The notes below the pieces were generated by a model. That model made no database searches, was not told where the DNA came from, and saw only the letters and a list, made by a program, of their open reading frames with translations. A DNA stretch of 64,000 bases, taken from contig JAIXMQ010000023.1 of assembly GCA_025716855.1 (NCBI GenBank), forward strand, positions 310,001 through 374,000. Direction: 5' to 3'. Both the position numbers and the translations under genes were made by a program. Shown here one piece after another: positions 50,999 through 62,829 of this stretch. Within the stretch, counting starts at the first letter, position 1; every line of letters begins with the position of its first letter. This DNA is from Pilaira anomala (taxonomy: Eukaryota > Mucoromycota > Mucoromycetes > Mucorales > Mucoraceae).

Positions 50999-51502
50999 AG
51001 TCTTTTTTTTTTTTATCCTATATCCCCCCCTACTACTCTTTCTCTCTTTTTTTTTTTTTTTTTTTTTTGCTATAGATTTTTTTTTCTTTTCCTCTCTTTT
51101 GTAATAAATAATACGCGTTATAATTTAGAGCTTTTGATTTTATTTTGTAGTAGTGTGATAATCAACGTCATGGATAAAAAAAAAAAAAGATCTACTTTGT
51201 TTAAATAAAAACATCATATCTTGGCAAAAATAAATTAAATACAAATAAAAAATTCTTTCATTTCAGAAGCACATTTACATTCCTTTCAAAAAAAACCCAC
51301 TCATTTATCAACATGTAAATTTATTATCTTTATTAGTCAAGTACAGATCTTATTGTTCCCTTTTATTGCAGCAAAAACGACGTCATTTGTTTGTGTAATA
51401 TATAAAAAATTTCGTGTAAAAAAAAAAAAAAAAAAAAAAAAGACTAAACTTCTTTTTTTTTCTTCTTCTTTTCTTTTTAATTTTTTTAAAAAATAAATAA
51501 AT

Positions 51503-52767
51503 ATGGATCAACCTGGTAGTGGAATCAAAGTCGTTGACGCTGAACCTCAACAAGCAACTAACCCTCAAGCTTCTTCTATGAACGCTAATGCTCTTTTAAA
51601 CAATACTTTGGATGGTTTTGCTAACTTGAGTTCTCGTTTCAATCCTTTTGCCCAAAAATTCAATAAAGGACTTGGTCAAGTGAGACAGGTAATAATAAAA
51701 AAAAAACAAATAATTATTATAAAATAACAAACGAAATTCAAACATATTTCCTTTCTTTTTTTTTTAGTACGCTCAAGAAAAATTAGGTACAGCCGAAAAT
51801 GTTACAGAATTACCTCGAGAGTACAAGGATTTGGAAAAGGTGAGTGAAACAAAAAAAAAAAAAAAAGAGAGAGAGAGAGATAGAGTGAGATTGAAAAAGT
51901 CCATTATCAACTTACAGCTTTTTTCTTTCTTTAAAAGCGTATTGATGCTCTTCGTAATGTTGAAGCCAATTTACTCAAGGTATCTCGTACCTACAGTAAC
52001 TCTTCATACGATTATCCCGTCCAATTACAAGAATCTTTAATCGGTATGACAAACACAGTGACTAGAGAAATCCAACATTTAGCATTAAATACCACAACGC
52101 CTGCTTCTGAACGTGCTACCACGCCATCACAAACAACTCCTGCTCCTGAAGGTCCCAAGACATTATTCCATGGTCTTTCTCGTGTAGCTGCTGAAGGTGC
52201 TGCCTCCATTGGTTTAGATGAACCTTTAGGTACCGCCTTATCTAAATATGCTACTATTACCGAAAAGGTAGCGGATGCTCGTGTCAATATGGATCATCAG
52301 ATTGTCGAAAAATTCAATAAGCCTGTTCAAAGTACCTTGAACTCTTCTATTGAACAAGCTCTTAAGGCTAGACGTAACGTACAATCCATTCGTTTATCTC
52401 TTGATGCTTGTAAAGCAAGATACCGTTCGGCTCGTCCTGAACGTTCTGAAGTCGCTCGATTAGAAGTTGAACAAGCTGAAGATCAATTTGTTGCTGCTGT
52501 TGAGGAAGCTACCAATTTGATGAAGGCCGCACTTGAAAACGTAAGTTAAAAGAAAGAGAGAGAGAGAGAGAGAGAGAGGGGAAGAGTTCATCATTTGTTA
52601 ACACATTATTATTATTATAGCCTGAACCTTTCCGTAACTTGGCTGATTTGGTCGCTGCTCAACTTCAATTCTTCAAGGAAGCACAAGAGCTTTTATCTGA
52701 TCTTGCTCCTGAATTAGATGAAATTCAAGTGACTCAAGAATCTTTGTACAGAAATAGCCGTGCTTAA
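51503..52767 (+). CDS. GVP36-like BAR domain protein
   Basis: Membrane-curvature protein of the fungal BAR_2/Gvp36 group, working in endocytosis and vacuole or Golgi traffic in yeast. Exons 51503-51688, 51768-51839, 51938-52540 and 52621-52767 give 335 residues. Family blocks are FNPFAQKFNKGLGQVRQYAQ, ELPREYKDLEKRIDALRNV, SYDYPVQLQESL, GTALSKYATITEKVADARVN and the long C-terminal helices (RRNVQSIRLSLDACKARYRS, FKEAQELLSDLAPELDEIQ). The protein is almost entirely helical. The N-terminal 30 residues are Gln/Ala/Asn-rich and may hold an amphipathic helix. Confidence 0.92.
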
Positions 52768-53138
52768 AACTGGTAGTTGTCTCTATTATCTAATATGCCT
52801 TCATTTAATCATCAAGACACACGCACATGTTTTTAAATCCTTTGTATACTTTCTCTCTCTCTCTCTTTCTTTTTTTTTTTTTTAAAAAAAAAAGACAAAA
52901 TAAAATATTGTAACAAATTCACTTCTGTAAACTTTACAAGTCTATCTCTTTTTACATTATAGAAAACCACTGACCTCATTCCCCGTCAACGACAACAAAT
53001 TAGTGTTACCTAATCGTATTCGTAACTTTTTTCTATCACATGAAATTTGTTCTCAATTGTTGATTACTATTTTTTTTTATTCCTTTTAAATATTTACCTT
53101 TTTTCTTTTTCTTTTATATATATATATATATATATATT

Positions 53139-55264
53139 ATGTCTCCTAAACAAAAGAATCCTGACGACGCAACTGACCCAGTTGAACATGACGAAAAGAA
53201 AGAGTCTTCAGAATCCACCATTAGCCAATCCTCTTGGATCCATAAACTGACTTCTGCCGCTACAGCTCCTCTCTCACCCATACCAAAAGTCGAAAAGAAG
53301 AAGGAGAACCCTGAAAAGGAGGAAGAGAAAGAACCTAATAAACTATCGTCAGAGAACGAACCAAACGAGGTCCCTAAAACCCAACCAGAAGAAATCCAAC
53401 CTGCACACGATAAATACCAACAAAGTGCGGGTATTTGGTCATGGTTAGGTTATTCAACAGATAAATTACCTGACGAATCAACAACAACCTCCCGACCTTC
53501 CTATTGGAAATCTTTCTTCGTCTCTTCTAACACACCGCATCAGGATTCTGTCATTATATCAGATGATAACCAAGAAGAACAACCACCACCACCCACACCT
53601 GAAGAACAAGAAAAAATAACACAAGAAAAATCAATAGAGGATCAGTCTGTGGCGGAAGAAGAGACTGCTGCTGCATCTCAGAAACTTTCTATTACGCTTA
53701 GACAACCTTGTAAAAATAACATGGTTTTACCTACATTCGATTCTCAATTCCATATAGTAGATCCAACAGATCCAAATACTAGACCCAATCTATTCAGTAA
53801 AGCCATCAATGTCATCAACTCAATATTCACTCAAAGACCTCATCATAAATCATCCGAATATCACGATAATCATCTCCTTTCCAATATGATTCAAGCCATG
53901 AAAGACGATCCTGAACATGTTGCTAACAAAAAAATTCTAGTAATAGGTGTACATGGTTGGTTTCCAATGAAAGTACGTTTTTTTTTTTTTAAAAAAAAAA
54001 AAGAAACTGATACACCTTTTCTGACAACATCTTATAGTTAGTTCGTAACGTACTTGGTGAACCAACAGGTACTTCCATAAAATTCTGTGAACAAATGACA
54101 GCTGCCGTAAAGAAATATTTCCAAGAATCCCATGATTTAGAATTACCTGATAAAGCCATTATAAATATCCCTTTACAATGGGAAGGAAAGGTGTTGGAGA
54201 GAGTAGAGAAATTATATGAGTACTTGATTTCTGACTGTAAAGAGGCCATCCTGTCAGCAGATGTTATCTTATGGGTCACACACTCACAAGGAACTCCCGT
54301 CTCGGCCATCTTGCTAAAAAAATTAATTGAAGAAAATTTAATTCAAATTGAGAAACAACCGGTTTGTATGCTTGCTATGGCCGGTATTTCGCATGGTCCC
54401 TTTCCCTCTTTAAAGGGTAACTTATTGGTCAAGGTAAATAGTTAGAAAAAAAAAGGGGCGGGCGATTGTCATTTAAAAAGATACCTAACCTTTTTTTTTT
54501 TTTTTTTTTACAAATCTATAAAGTATTTTGAAGCTGATGCAGCAAGAGAATTATTCGAATTCATGGACTCGGATTCAGATATATCCATTCAATACCGAGA
54601 ATCAATGGCATACATTTTACAGAGCAAAGTAAAAACTGTCTTCATGGGCTCAATGCAGGACCAAGTCGTACCTCTTTACTCTGCCATTATGTCCGGAATT
54701 ACGCACCCTAATATCTTGCGCGCTGTTTACATCGATGGCCATATCTACTCAAAAGACGACTTCCTAATCCGTTTAATTACATTTGCCATTCGTTTACTAA
54801 ATGTCGGCCTCTCGGATCACGGCTTTTTAATTCATATCAGTGAAGTCTTGGCCGGTAAGATATATGCTTGGGAAGGCGGTCACTCGACCGTCTACGAAGA
54901 GCTAAATGTATTCATGCTACCTTTACAGTACCTATTTGAGACCCCTCCCTTTGGCCCTTACCAAATACAAACTCCAAAGATCTTATTCAAATCACAATTA
55001 CATGACTCCACTGACCGTGCAAAACAAAAGGTACTGGATAAAGTCAAAGCAAGATTAGATCCATTTCAAGTGAAGCCAAGATTGAACCCCTTTCATTTAC
55101 CTTGGGCTATGCGAGGTATCTGGGACGATCCTAGAATCTTGAACGATGAAATATTAAGTCTTGAACTAGAGTCGCTTCAAGACTTGTTTGATAAATGGAA
55201 TCCTACAAGCGCAAAACTAAAAGAAATTAAGTTTCGTCTTGAACCTTTGAAAGCAAGGTTGTAA
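53139..55264 (+). CDS. Putative serine hydrolase of the YML020W family
   Basis: Exons 53139-53972, 54038-54433 and 54524-55264 give 656 residues. Residues 1-200 are a disordered Lys/Glu/Pro-rich region with two short Trp-containing segments (SSWIHKLTSAAT, GIWSWLGYSTDK). The hydrolase part begins at KILVIGVHGWFPMK (about 268). The nucleophile elbow is WVTHSQGTPVSAILL, where H-S-Q-G takes the place of the usual G-x-S-x-G. Later blocks are KTVFMGSMQDQVVPLYSAIM (probable acidic residue) and DHGFLIHIS / GGHSTVYEE (possible His). This agrees with the fungal family of yeast YML020W, of unknown function. Enzyme activity is inferred from the fold only. A 42-A run lies 37 bp after the stop. Confidence 0.8.
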
Positions 55265-55299
55265 ATTTATTATTCCTATGTGTACATATACATTTGAAA

Positions 55300-55301
<2 letters not shown>

Positions 55302-55343
<42 letters not shown>
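55302..55343 (+). repeat. A42 homopolymer in 3' flank
   Basis: Forty-two uninterrupted A beginning 37 bp after the YML020W-like stop codon. The gene has introns, so this is not evidence of retroposition. Exact length is uncertain. Confidence 0.9.
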
Positions 55344-55348
<5 letters not shown>

Positions 55349-55465
55349 AATATGCATGTATCAAATAGTAAATTCTGCCAGCTTTTCATTGATGAAATAA
55401 AAATAAAAATAATATATGGGTTCGTATTTTATTAACAAGATTGTGGTGGCTATTTACGTATCTAG

Positions 55466-55837
55466 TTAGTTTAATCTCTATTGAGTTAGATAGATAACCA
55501 GGCCGTTAGAGATAAATATAACTTAGTTATTACAACAAAAATAAAGACATGTTGTTCTCACCCTTTCTCCAATCAAACCAAAATGACGAGTAGCATTTAA
55601 ACGTTTTAGACCACGAGATTCAATAATATGGAGCTTTTCATTTTTTGATGAAACTTTTAAACTGAATGGAAAGCTTAAAGAAATTGGACAGAAGACAGAA
55701 AGTGTTCTAAACATAACACTCGTATCGCTCAAGTTTTGTATGGTTCTTCTTATTTGACTTCGAGCTGACTACAAATTACTATCATAATAATCTCAAACGC
55801 ATAAATATACATTATTATTTAGTCTTGTTACATTCAT
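55466..55837 (-). CDS. Possible small three-exon gene, 81 residues, unknown
   Basis: Hand-built model: exons 55837-55811, 55768-55562 and 55477-55466 with borders GTATAT...TTGTAG and GTGAGA...AATAG, all in phase 0 and multiple of three. The main exon is open for 69 codons with protein-like content (NLSDTSVMFRTLSVFCPISL, KNEKLHIIESRGLKRLNATR). No domain, signal peptide or convincing membrane helix. It lies between two convergent hydrolase genes. It could be a real microprotein, or a leftover exon. Confidence 0.35.
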
Positions 55838-55985
55838 GTATGTATACGAACAAACAATAATTTATTTAAAAAAAAAATGTATAATGTATAAGTTACTCAT
55901 GTCATTTTTTAACCATGAATAATAATAATAAAAAAAAGGTCAAGATATGTTAAATAATGCTGTACAAAAAAAAAAGAAAAAAAAA

Positions 55986-58900
55986 TTAACGGTTCAGTTT
56001 AGCATGTTGAGGCGCTTCTAGTTTGACAAGAGGCATTGGATTTGTGATTTCATTTGGTACAACCAGTAATTTCAAAGTACTCTTAATTTCCTTTATTTCA
56101 ACACCTGCATCCCTCAATTCCTTTTCTTCCTCTGTCTCCACTTTCTTCCTTCCAAACAGTGAATTACTAAACAAAGTAGAAGATCGTGAGCTTGGTCTTG
56201 TTAGGTTTTCGGAAACGGTTGATTCGGATTTAGATCCACCACCAAATAAATTATTTAATGTGGACCGTCTATTTGGCGTGGACGGTACTGTGCCAGTAGA
56301 GGTAGATGAAGAAAGGGTAGTCAAACTTGGTTCAGAAGCCATACTTGTGATGGATGCTTTACCTGAAGACAGAGAGCTATAGGTACCTGGCCTAGATGAT
56401 GCTGCGGCGGTAGCATTAGCAATAATATCTGCAATAATATCAAAATCTGACATGGGCGTAGAGGGTATAGTAGAGCTCTTTTCGTTCGAAGAAGAGTGAG
56501 GAGTTTCTGTTCCTGATAATGTCTGTGGTGGATTTGTAGAAGAAGATAATGTGCGTTCAGGTACGGCTCCGTTTATACTTTGATTGTCTCCATCTACAAT
56601 CTCTGTTGATAGAGGTGTATTGGGTGATTTTGAAAGCTGAATTGATGCTTTACCAGAGGATAGGGAGGAAAGAGAGCTTCTTTTCCTTAGTGGAGAAGAC
56701 GCTGAATCCAAATGCTTATTTTTAAGATCGCCTAAACTTGTAGTAGTTTCCTATTTGACATGAAAAAAAAAATTTATTATGCGTTTTTTTTTTTCTTCAA
56801 TTGTGATTTTACCTCTTCTTCTGGTGGCACATCCACTTGTTCCTTTTCTTTCACAGGTAACTCTTCGGAAGTGACTACAAAACCTGCACGTTTTAATAGC
56901 TTAGGCATAGAAGACCGATAACTCAAATGTCCCGTCACTAAATCAGTACAATCTAAATTCTGAACACGATTTCCTTCAATATGAGATAAAGGACGAAGAC
57001 CGGCGATATTTCCCAGACCAGCTGTGGAAGTTCGAAACAAGAAGCCTAATAACCAATCGTTGGTAGCATACCCATTGACAAACCGACCTGATACAATGGT
57101 TGTACATTCTTTCCATTCAGCTTTTGAAGCACTTACAGGCGTACCAAACAAAGCAACATTTTCAACCAAACCAAAAGCCTTTACTCTAGCTAATTCTAAA
57201 AGACAAAAGAAGATAACTCGGGCACCTAAAGAATAACCTACTAATGTGATTGGTCTAGAACCTAGATTTCGATTCATTAATGCATCTGCTAGAATTAATC
57301 CTGCCAGTCTAGATCTATCTAAAGCATTTGCCCAAGGATTATCTACGATATATCCTAACTTTGTTAACGCTAAAGGGAAAGCGAGGCCAGCTAATAATGC
57401 TCCCATAATCGTATGTGCTAAGGCTTGTTGAATGGAGAATGTGACAGCTTCTGTAGCAAAGATACGAAATGCACTACCTAGTTCTTCTAACATTTCAGGT
57501 TCCCAATAGAGTGAATAATGATCGCCCATTAAATGGTCCAATGTACTAAAAGGTAACGAAGTCTCATCCTTTTCTTTATTTGGTAACCATCTAAAAATAG
57601 TTTGTTTTTTTTAGAAAATCTAATATTAATTTCTTTTCATATATATATATATATTTTTTTACCCAGTAATTGTAATTATGCAATTTACGTTTTCATCTAC
57701 ATGAACCGGAAGAAATTCAAACGTATTAATTGTCTTCATTCGTTTATTCATACTTTTTCCTAAAGAGAAAATTAATATTTATATAAAAGTAAGCTATTAT
57801 TTAAATTCTGTACTAACCTCCAATTCCTATTTAAAAAAAAAAAAAAAAAAGTTACACGAAAAAAAAAAAAAAAGATCAACAAAATATATTTTTTTTTAAA
57901 AAAAAAAAAAACCTACTTCCACCTGCAACAGTAGCACCACCCGTAATTAAAGCAATACCGGCCGTACCACCTAAGAAACTACCTGAACCAGTTACACCAA
58001 CCGTGGTCAAGATAGCGCCAAGACCACCGGCTATCACAGGCGCCATTAAACCAGCACTTAAACCTAAAATTAAACCACCTCCAATGGTAGCTAATCCAAT
58101 CATGACATAACGTCTCTTCTTACGTTGTTTATTTCTACTTTTTCTTTCTATATCATTTCTAACAAATCCAGCACTATCCACATGAGTCATGGTCATGGTT
58201 GTCATGGTGGTAGCTACACTTGTGACAGTTTCAGTTTCCCAACTTGCGTCCTGTAAAAGATGTTGAGCAATCCGTTTTTCGAACCCAATCACTTGAAACC
58301 AGTCAAGCGAAAGGTAAGAGGCAATACGTGCTACAAATACTCTTGAACGAGCGTCATAGTTTTCAATACTGAGACAAATTAAAAACAAATCACACATTAC
58401 TGTCCAACTCAAGTCAATGATCACCTTTTTATCTTGTAAATGATCTAATTGGACTTCGGCCGTTTCTCCCTGCGATGTGAATTGATGTACCAAGTCAGTC
58501 GGTAGAATATTATGTTTAGATAAAGACTCCACCATTTTAATTTCTAAATATTTAATTTTTTTTTTTGTGTGTGTGCGTTACTATGGGTAACAATCCATTT
58601 TTGTATGCTTTTTTTTTTTTTTTTTGTACCTTCCATTGAGATATCCATATGAGAAAATAAGATTTTCATCAACTTTCTTTGCCAATTATCTGCACTCATT
58701 CTAGCATAAGTGAAATCGGGTCCTTCAAAATCATGAACGACTTCTAAACTAGTCAAATAGCATAAACTGACATATGCAATCTTTTGTGTTTCAGAAAACA
58801 CATCTTTTGTTTCTTGAATTCTAGCTTGTTCATTTTGGCATGTAGGTTCATTGATAGGTTCCATTTCGAAAATACGTGAGGTAGTAAGGATCGGTTGTAC

Positions 58901-59122
58901 TGTATCTGGTACTTCTGGTAAGTCGGCTGCCCATGCACGAATAGCATTTGGTTTAGGTAATAATTTTGTTGAATATAATTCATTTTGTTCTGCTAATAAC
59001 TCGGCTGTAAGTTGATGATTATTTGTCTCTGTTTCGTCTAATATATCTTCATTCTTTAGTGAACGGAAACTATTTGTCTCGTTGTCTTTCTCGACGTTCA
59101 ATGTGGATTCGGTTTTACTCAT
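55986..59122 (-). CDS. DUF726 membrane hydrolase (TMCO4 / yeast Mil1-like)
   Basis: Exons 59122-58630, 58543-57917, 57826-57818, 57759-57663, 57590-56813 and 56750-55986 give 922 residues. The start is ATG 59122 (MSKTESTLNVEK). The middle holds basic RKSRNKQRKKRRYVMIG, then Gly/Ala-rich membrane segments (GGGLILGLSAGLMAPVIAGG, GAILTTVGVTGSGSFLGG). The alpha/beta-hydrolase core follows: TITGWLPNKEKDE, YSLYWEPEMLEELGSAF and the nucleophile elbow LVGYSLGARVIFFCLLEL (G-Y-S-L-G). Then come NVALFGTPVS, NDWLLGFLFR and GHLSYRSSMPKLL with possible Asp and His. The last 240 residues are a Ser-rich tail (SLSSGKASI appears twice). Exon 3 is a microexon of only 9 bases. Yeast Mil1 of this family is a mitochondria-associated putative lipase; activity here is inferred. 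Confidence 0.88.
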
Positions 59123-59362
59123 TTTTTTTTTCGACAAAAAAGGAGAGAAAAGAAAAGAAAAAGGAAGAGGGGGATATTTGATAAAAGAGTGAAAAAAAAA
59201 AGAGAGAGAAGAAAAAAGGGGAATAAAATATACACAAAAAGGGATTTGAGGCCAACTAAAATAAATAAATTGTCGGAATAAACATGATAATAAATTAATA
59301 AAATAAGTGACACAGGAAAAACCTGAATTTTAAAAGAGGTACAACTTTTATTTTTACATTAT

Positions 59363-59484
59363 CTATTGACGCCAGCCAGCATTCAATTGCATTAATGTTA
59401 ATACAGCATCCATTGGATATTCAATACGCTTATCAGGTGTTTCTGTTATAACAACAGGTGACGGTGTTTCTAATGCTTGCTGTT

Positions 59485-59519
<35 letters not shown>

Positions 59520-60067
59520 TCTAAAAATTCCAATAATTGAGTTGTAAATTGTTCAGGTTTAACTTGGTTTTCAACAAACGTAAATTTATTAGCCAACAAG
59601 GAAATATAACCATTTGGATCACTCAAGATACCATTTAATTCCTGTGTATTATTTTTACGTTCTTCTTTATTCATTCTCTTGGCTCTTCTTCTATTAAATT
59701 CTTCGTCAATCCATTTCTGTTTATGTGGACTCTCTTCTTTACCAAACAATTTGTGAGCTCTTTTATTGACTCTACATCTTAAATCGTTATCTTTATTTCT
59801 CTCTTGATTTTGTTGTCTCCATCTCTTCTTTCTTTCTCGATTCTCTTGTCTTACTTTTTGTGTTATCAACTCGTTTTTGTATCGGTTGTTAGGATCATGA
59901 TATGTCGGAAATAAAGAGGGTGGATTGATGATAGTCTGTGCCATCACTTGTGCCTCTATTGCTTGTTGAAAATCTTGTAACGGTGTAGGTAAGGAAGTAA
60001 CTGCTGCCATAACCAATTGTTCAATAACTGACGAGCCTAATTTAACTTGTTCAGTAGAACTTGTCAT
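59363..60067 (-). CDS. DUF3020-domain protein, probable nuclear
   Basis: Single exon, 234 residues, ATG 60067 to TAG/TAA end at 59363. The central block VRQENRERKKRWRQQNQERN and DLRCRVNKRAHKLFG is the DUF3020 signature, a short basic helical region found only in fungi and often in transcription-related proteins. A second basic stretch FNRRRAKRMNKEERKN follows. A polyQ run (CAG/CAA, about 59474-59520) precedes the end. The composition suggests a nucleic-acid-binding or nuclear role, not proven. It is divergent from the mS33 gene (396-bp gap). It is the only clearly intronless gene in the window. Confidence 0.85.
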
Positions 60068-60463
60068 AAGGGAACTGAAAACTACATGGTTTTTTTTTAA
60101 AAAAAAAAAAGAATAAGCAAAAACAAAGCAAGGAAAAAAAGATCTTTTTTTTTAAAGGAGCATACTTTTTATTTAAAAAAAAAAAGGGATTTGTCTATTA
60201 GAGAATTCACTTGTTTATTTAAACGTCACGAACAAACAGTCTAAACAAACGACAGAAAGTTTGTTTAATAAAACAAAAGAAAACTTTTATTACCCTTTAA
60301 AGAGAAGAGGCTGCTTCTTCTCCGTTTTTCAATCGTCACAGAAAAACTGCCAAATAAAGTCACTTTTTTTTTTTTTTTATAATATACGCCCGGGGTAACA
60401 AAGTACAAAAAAAAAAAAAAAAAAAAACCCCTTCTTTTTTGTAAATAGGATATATATAACATA

Positions 60464-60852
60464 ATGAGTCAACCTGTGGCAAGATTAGCACAACTTTCAC
60501 AGTTATCTTGCAAGATCTTTTCAAATGTTTATAACCCAACTTGCGCACGTACAGGAAATAAAGTGCTTAGACAACGTTTGATCGGTTCCACTTTAACAGC
60601 TTATAACCCACAAAAACTTGTTCATTTCCGTGACATTCAAGCATTGTATCCTCAGTTGGGTCTTGTGAATATGGAAGAAAAGGAACGTCTTGACGAAATC
60701 GCTAGAAGAAAGAGAAGAGGAAAGGGTGCACCCAAGAAGGGTAAGTTATATATTTATTTATAAAACACCCCACATTTTGATATTTAATTTTTTTTTTTTT
60801 TTTTTTTTTTTTCATAGGTCAAGGCAAGCGTGCTTCTAATAAAAAAAAGTAA
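60464..60852 (+). CDS. RSM27: Mitochondrial ribosomal protein mS33 (Rsm27/MRPS33)
   Basis: Small-subunit protein of the mitochondrial ribosome. Exons 60464-60740 and 60818-60852 give 103 residues, the size usual for the family. Family features are IFSNVYNPTCARTGNKVLRQ, YNPQKLVHF, LYPQLGLVNMEEKERLDEIA and a very basic tail (RRKRRGKGAPKKGQGKRASN). The N-terminus is short and basic, compatible with mitochondrial import. The intron is nearly pure T. Tail to tail with the PAS-GATA gene, 34 bp between stops. Confidence 0.93.
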
Positions 60853-60886
60853 ATAATAAACCCTCTCCCTCTTTTGATGTAAATAA

Positions 60887-62299
60887 CTATTTCTTTAATG
60901 AAGCCTGTTTAAGTTTAAAAAGAGATGGTTCATCTTCCTTATTTGGACCTTGTAACCTTTCATGTTTAGCTATTAATCTAGCATATCTTAAACCACACGC
61001 ATTGCATAACCTATTATATAAATCAATCATTGAATTCTTTTCTTTTTTTTTTCAAAAAAAAAAAAAAAAAAGTTGAATATTTACGTTTTATGTCCAGTCG
61101 GTCCTTTACGCCATTCAGGACTTGTGCTGGTCTGACAATTTTCACACTTCTTTTCATACGCACCAAATCGACCACGCCATGCCTTTGGTAAAGGTGATTT
61201 AGTTTCTTCTATAGCTTCTGTGTATTTTTTGGTAGGTGAATAGGTTGTATTTATTAATGAAGACAGTGAAGGGGATGCAGTAGTAATAGTAGTATTTGTG
61301 GAAGAAGAAGATGTAGAAGAAGAAGATTGGTGTGGATTATTTAATATATCTGTAATATTGGATTTACGCTTAAAGCTATAAAATATTCTATATTTTTAGA
61401 TATATACATATATATATATATATATGTTATGAATTATATATATATATATATATACTTACTCTGAACAATTACGTGGTGTCATATACATATAATGGTGATA
61501 TGTGTTATTACTGTTGTCTAAAATGGGAGTAATTTGAAACGAAGTAAAGGTTAAACTACCATAAGTGATAATAATGCGTTCGATTTGACATAATCCAAAG
61601 GGGTCTAACGTGGCAGTTGAATTCGAATGAGAATGATGTGTACAAGCAGTATTGTTTTTCAGTAATGGGTACTCGATACGCTTATCCATCTCGTTCTTTG
61701 TCAATTCGGTTACAAGTCCTAATGCGTCTGTCATAATGTTGTCGTTCGACTTATCTAAGCAACCAGGCCATGATATAATCAAGTGTTTGGTTTGGGTATC
61801 ATATATTTGAAAGATTCGAATTGGATCTTCTGGTGTTTTTAGTGAATGTAAGTGGAGTATATTTAATAAAGTGTTTGATTCCTAATTATTATACATTGTT
61901 ATTATTATTATTATTTTATAAATACATTTTATATTTATGAAGTTTACATTGAATGATTGACGGCTACCACAACAGGTTGAGTTATCGTTATCTACGGTTA
62001 TATTAAAACATGTGTTCCTTAAATAGGCTTAGACATAATTTACCTATTTCATGACTATGAAAGAAGGTTAAGATTGTCTTGTTGGTTGCTGTATACATAA
62101 CTACATCTGTTATGACCCAGTCTTCCCTCTATAATAGATACAATCACATGTTAGCTTTAAAAGAATGAAATAACCTATTGTTTCCCGTGATACTTGCCGT
62201 ATCTCTGTCATGTCCATATTCTTGATAAATTATTGATTTAATACTTTTTAAACGACATCTATTTTATATTTTTATTATAAAAAAGCATTTATTTATTTT

Positions 62300-62335
<36 letters not shown>

Positions 62336-62829
62336 TTGTAACTGCACCAGCCAAGGTCTTTATTTTTATAAAATTCAACAAGTCAGTTTTGGCTAATGAT
62401 AACTCATCTGGATGAATGAACTGTAACAAAGATTGACAAAGTAAAATATCAGCAGGTGTTTTACCAAGCGCAATTTGAGTGTCAGTTATAAAGTCAGGTA
62501 AGTAAAGGAACTCAAAGTTTTCAAGGGAAAGTAAAGCCCAAAAACAAGATGCGACTGACATGTGGTCTTGTAATTGTCTTTGTTTTTTAATATTGTGAGT
62601 CGGTATGATTTTGAGCAACTGTTAAAGAAGAAGAAAAAAAGCGTGTTTTTTTTTGTTTTGTATTTTTTTGTATTTTTTTTTTTACAAAAAAGAATGATAA
62701 AATGAGAGTAAGGAAAAAAATACTAACAAAAATAGGAAAAAAAAAGGGGAAAAAGAGAAAAAGAAAAAAGAAAATGAGGCGTAAAAAAATAAAGATGTTA
62801 ACTGTACTCAATTCTTGTATAATCGTCAT
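60887..62829 (-). CDS. PAS and GATA zinc-finger protein (white-collar-2-like)
   Basis: Probable light-response transcription factor of the WC-2 type. Exons 62618-62335, 62258-62198, 62128-62044, 61991-61948, 61881-61460, 61375-61085 and 61010-60887 encode 436 residues. A first exon from ATG 62829 to about 62803 would add nine but uses a weak donor, so the start is uncertain. The PAS domain is near the N-terminus (FWALLSLENFEFLYLPDFIT, LLQFIHPDELSLAKTDL) and continues through DWVITDVVMYTATNKTILTF and RIFQIYDTQTKHLIISWPG. The zinc finger CENCQTSTSPEWRKGPTGHK then TLCNACGLRYA has C-x2-C-x18-C-x2-C spacing, the white-collar/plant-like loop length. There is no LOV core (no NCRFLQ), so it is not a WC-1 photoreceptor. 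One intron (62197-62129) has a GC donor. Confidence 0.85.

Noticed and set aside
55302..55343. Poly(A) tail as sign of a retroposed gene copy
   Set aside because: The gene before it has two introns, and A runs of this kind are common throughout the window.
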